A program made the position numbers and the translations under genes. Below, piece by piece: positions 62,107 to 64,000 of a stretch of 64,000 nt of DNA. The stretch is from Runella limosa DSM 17973. Lineage in GTDB: Bacteria > Bacteroidota > Bacteroidia > Cytophagales > Spirosomataceae. Position 1 is the first letter of the stretch. Each line of letters opens with the position of its first letter. The DNA lies in NCBI RefSeq assembly GCF_000482465.1, contig NZ_KI519433.1, positions 33,054-97,053 on the forward strand, given 5' to 3'. The notes below the pieces were generated by a model that had not been told where the DNA came from, did no database searches, and saw nothing but the letters and a program-made list of their open reading frames with translations.

Positions 62107-63891
62107 TCAGGGAATTTCAATCCCAATTTGTCGCATCAATGCCGTTGCGTTAAACTCTCGGCAAACCCCTTCTTTCAACTGATAGTCGAAGTGTAATTTG
62201 CCCTCGGTGAAGGTAGAATAAAAACTGTAATTATGGGCAAACTGTCCTTCGTTGGCCATGTCGCCCAGCTCAATGTCGTGGGTGGAGATGAATCCTGCCG
62301 CTTTTTGTAAATGAAGCTGGCGAATCAGTGCCTCGGCACCTTTGTGGCGGTCAACGGAGTTTGTACCTTTTAATATTTCGTCCAAAAAGTAAAACACAGG
62401 AATGGGTGAGCTTCCCGAAAGTTTGAGCAAGGTTTGTAAACGCTTTAACTCAGCATAGAACGAAGAGGTATTTTCTTCCAGCGAATCCTGCGTTCGCATA
62501 CTTGTAAAAACTTGAATAATAGCGCTCGAAAACTGTTCGGCACAGACGACCGAACCCGACAACGCCAAAATGGTATTGACGCCAATGGTGCGTAAAAAGG
62601 TGCTTTTCCCTGACATGTTTGAGCCCGTAATGATGGCGGTTTGTCCCAAACCTTGTAGTTCAAAATCATTACAAACACGTTTGTCAGCCGCAATCAGCGG
62701 ATGGCCGACGTGTTTGGTTTTGATGTAAAATGGTTCGGCAGAAAGTTCCGCAAACGGATAAGCGGGATTAGAATAAGCAAAGCCTGCAAAGCTACTTAGG
62801 GCTTCAAACTGACCCAGTACGTGAAACCACCGCCCAAGGTCGTCTTGGTGGTGCTTTTTCCACGCTTCAAGTTGGGTCATCCATTGCAAATCCCACAATG
62901 AAGGAAGGCCAATGGCCAGCATAAAGTACGGATTCAGCCGAAAATTGAGGTTTTCGGTCATTTTAGCAAGCTGCTGAATACTTTTGGATGCGGAGATGCC
63001 TGTGGTAAGTTGGCTTTTGAGCTGTCGCAGTTTAGCGGACTCAAACGACTGATTTTCAATTTTTTCAAAAAGAGCCGCGTAGGCTTTCAAGGTTCCGACA
63101 ATTTGCTCCGATTGCTCCGCATACGCCTTGACAGAAGCGTTAAGTTTGCTCAAAATAAACCCGTGAAAAAGCAATACGGCGACGATAACCAACCAAGGGA
63201 TTAGACCCAAAGAAGCGGCAATAATCCCCAAAATTGTCAGGATGGGCAACCACCTAAAACGCTTCCAGCGAAGTATGGATTCATTTTCGCCAGCTTTGAG
63301 CCAAAGCGATAAAAATTCGGTGGATTGAGAAATTTGTTTTTCGAGAGCAGCAGTGGCTTCAAACTCTTGACGCCAGTCGAGTAGGGGAGTAAGCTCGGCA
63401 ATGGCCAACTGACGAACCGTAATTTCGATGGGGTCGGAGGGGGCAAGGAGCCAATGTGCTAGGGTTTTCATCCCCACTTTGGTATGCGCCCGATTGATGA
63501 GTTTAAAAAGCGAATGTTTGCCAAAAACATCCAAATCGTAAGCATACGGATGGTTGGGCGGAGCAAACTCTTCCCCCGTTTCTTTTCTCAAAAAAGAAAG
63601 TGACAACCTTGCCGTTTCTTCTTTGTTGAGCTGAGTCAAAATCCGATAAAGATTGAGAAGTCGGGAGGTTTTTTGGTGTTTGCGCAGCACAATCGCAAAT
63701 AAAACCAGCCCTAAAAATCCAATGGTAAAGGCAAACGAAAGGTCACTTTTTGAAAACCACCAAACAGCGGCCGCTGCCAAGATAAAAATAGCAAGTCGAG
63801 CGGTGGAAAGTTGATTATAACGGCGCTGGATTACTTCGGTTTGTGCTTGAAAAACGGCTTGTCGTTGGGTGTAGATTTCGGAAGGATTCAC
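62107..63891 (-). CDS. Membrane-anchored MutS-family ATPase
   Basis: Two pairs of hydrophobic segments (LAIFILAAAAVWWFSKSDLS with the following segment, and ILTILGIIAASLGLIPWLVI) sit in the N-terminal 250 residues. The MutS core and ATPase follow: AIITGSNMSGKSTFLRTIGV (Walker A), VFYFLDEILKGTNSVDRHKG (Walker B, signature) and GFISTHDIELGDMA. Mismatch-recognition domains are absent, so it is not a canonical mismatch repair protein; such MutS-related membrane proteins are common in Bacteroidota with unknown role. A TTG at 63909 is an alternative start, but it overlaps a TACCTTTG promoter element (63907-63914, minus), so GTG at 63891 is preferred. Confidence 0.85.
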   Translation of the reverse strand: MNPSEIYTQRQAVFQAQTEVIQRRYNQLSTARLAIFILAAAAVWWFSKSDLSFAFTIGFLGLVLFAIVLRKHQKTSRLLNLYRILTQLNKEETARLSLSFLRKETGEEFAPPNHPYAYDLDVFGKHSLFKLINRAHTKVGMKTLAHWLLAPSDPIEITVRQLAIAELTPLLDWRQEFEATAALEKQISQSTEFLSLWLKAGENESILRWKRFRWLPILTILGIIAASLGLIPWLVIVAVLLFHGFILSKLNASVKAYAEQSEQIVGTLKAYAALFEKIENQSFESAKLRQLKSQLTTGISASKSIQQLAKMTENLNFRLNPYFMLAIGLPSLWDLQWMTQLEAWKKHHQDDLGRWFHVLGQFEALSSFAGFAYSNPAYPFAELSAEPFYIKTKHVGHPLIAADKRVCNDFELQGLGQTAIITGSNMSGKSTFLRTIGVNTILALSGSVVCAEQFSSAIIQVFTSMRTQDSLEENTSSFYAELKRLQTLLKLSGSSPIPVFYFLDEILKGTNSVDRHKGAEALIRQLHLQKAAGFISTHDIELGDMANEGQFAHNYSFYSTFTEGKLHFDYQLKEGVCREFNATALMRQIGIEIP

Positions 63892-63906
63892 GGCTGAATT
63901 TTTTTC

Positions 63907-63914
63907 CAAAGGTA
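63907..63914 (-). promoter_or_regulatory. Candidate -7 element (TACCTTTG) for the MutS-like gene
   Basis: Perfect TAnnTTTG on the minus strand, overlapping the alternative TTG start. The -33 position has no clear TTG. Confidence 0.4.
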
Positions 63915-64000
63915 CACATCTTTCGACTAATTGAGCGAAAACATCGGGAGTTTTACGGCTGTAGCGGTATTATTAAACATCAATTCCGAAATCGTGGGCT

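Overview
The window reads as chromosome of a Bacteroidota bacterium, most likely a Cytophagales member of the Runella/Spirosoma type. The evidence is Bacteroidota-style promoters (TTG or TTTG, about 19-21 nt, then TAnnTTTG), almost no Shine-Dalgarno sites, and families typical of the phylum: SprB-repeat adhesins, a gliding-motility C-terminal motif, DUF4199, DUF5916, a membrane MutS-like ATPase, LytTR regulators and a TonB-dependent receptor with a carboxypeptidase-like N-domain. The species cannot be fixed from sequence alone.

Layout. 0-10 kb: a lipid A-type acyltransferase, a WbqC-like protein, clpC with an overlapping upstream ORF, a VTC-domain/DUF4956 pair, an unknown 352-aa gene, a VOC protein with a hairpin leader, a membrane LytTR regulator and an acyltransferase-3 gene broken by what looks like a 16-nt insertion. 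10-23 kb: mostly housekeeping and envelope genes (cytochrome c, SnoaL-like protein, kelch protein, amidohydrolase, a Gfo/Idh/MocA oxidoreductase plus TIM-barrel isomerase operon, L,D-transpeptidase-like protein, upp, polysaccharide deacetylase), a 51-55-bp tandem array, tRNA-Glu with a partial duplication, a ModE-like regulator and tRNA-Pro. 23-31.4 kb: a signalling block of two overlapping AraC regulators, a LytTR response regulator, two tandem paralogous TPR-type histidine kinases and an exported caspase-like protein whose catalytic His and Cys appear lost. 31.7-50.1 kb: a surface-protein block with an SprB-repeat protein, a fused MFS/spermidine-synthase-like membrane enzyme, a 2928-aa adhesin with about 14 SprB repeats and a 3 x 870-bp tandem array, and two DUF11 proteins that share an N-domain. 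50-64 kb: GH51 arabinofuranosidase, a lipoprotein, tRNA-Lys, FAH-family hydrolase, DUF5916 protein, HAD hydrolase, TonB-dependent receptor, then a TetR / PhlG-like hydrolase / FAD-oxidoreductase unit and the MutS-like ATPase.

How the genes may work together. The 23-50 kb stretch looks like a sensing and surface-display locus: transcription factors and kinases first, then very large repeat-rich exported proteins, with a membrane aminopropyltransferase-like enzyme lodged between them. The 59-62 kb unit looks like an inducible detoxification or catabolic module: a shared 17-nt candidate operator (ATAAACAAWWTTGTYGA) sits before both the TetR gene and the hydrolase-oxidoreductase pair. All functional statements come from recognised motifs and family knowledge; no searches were run.
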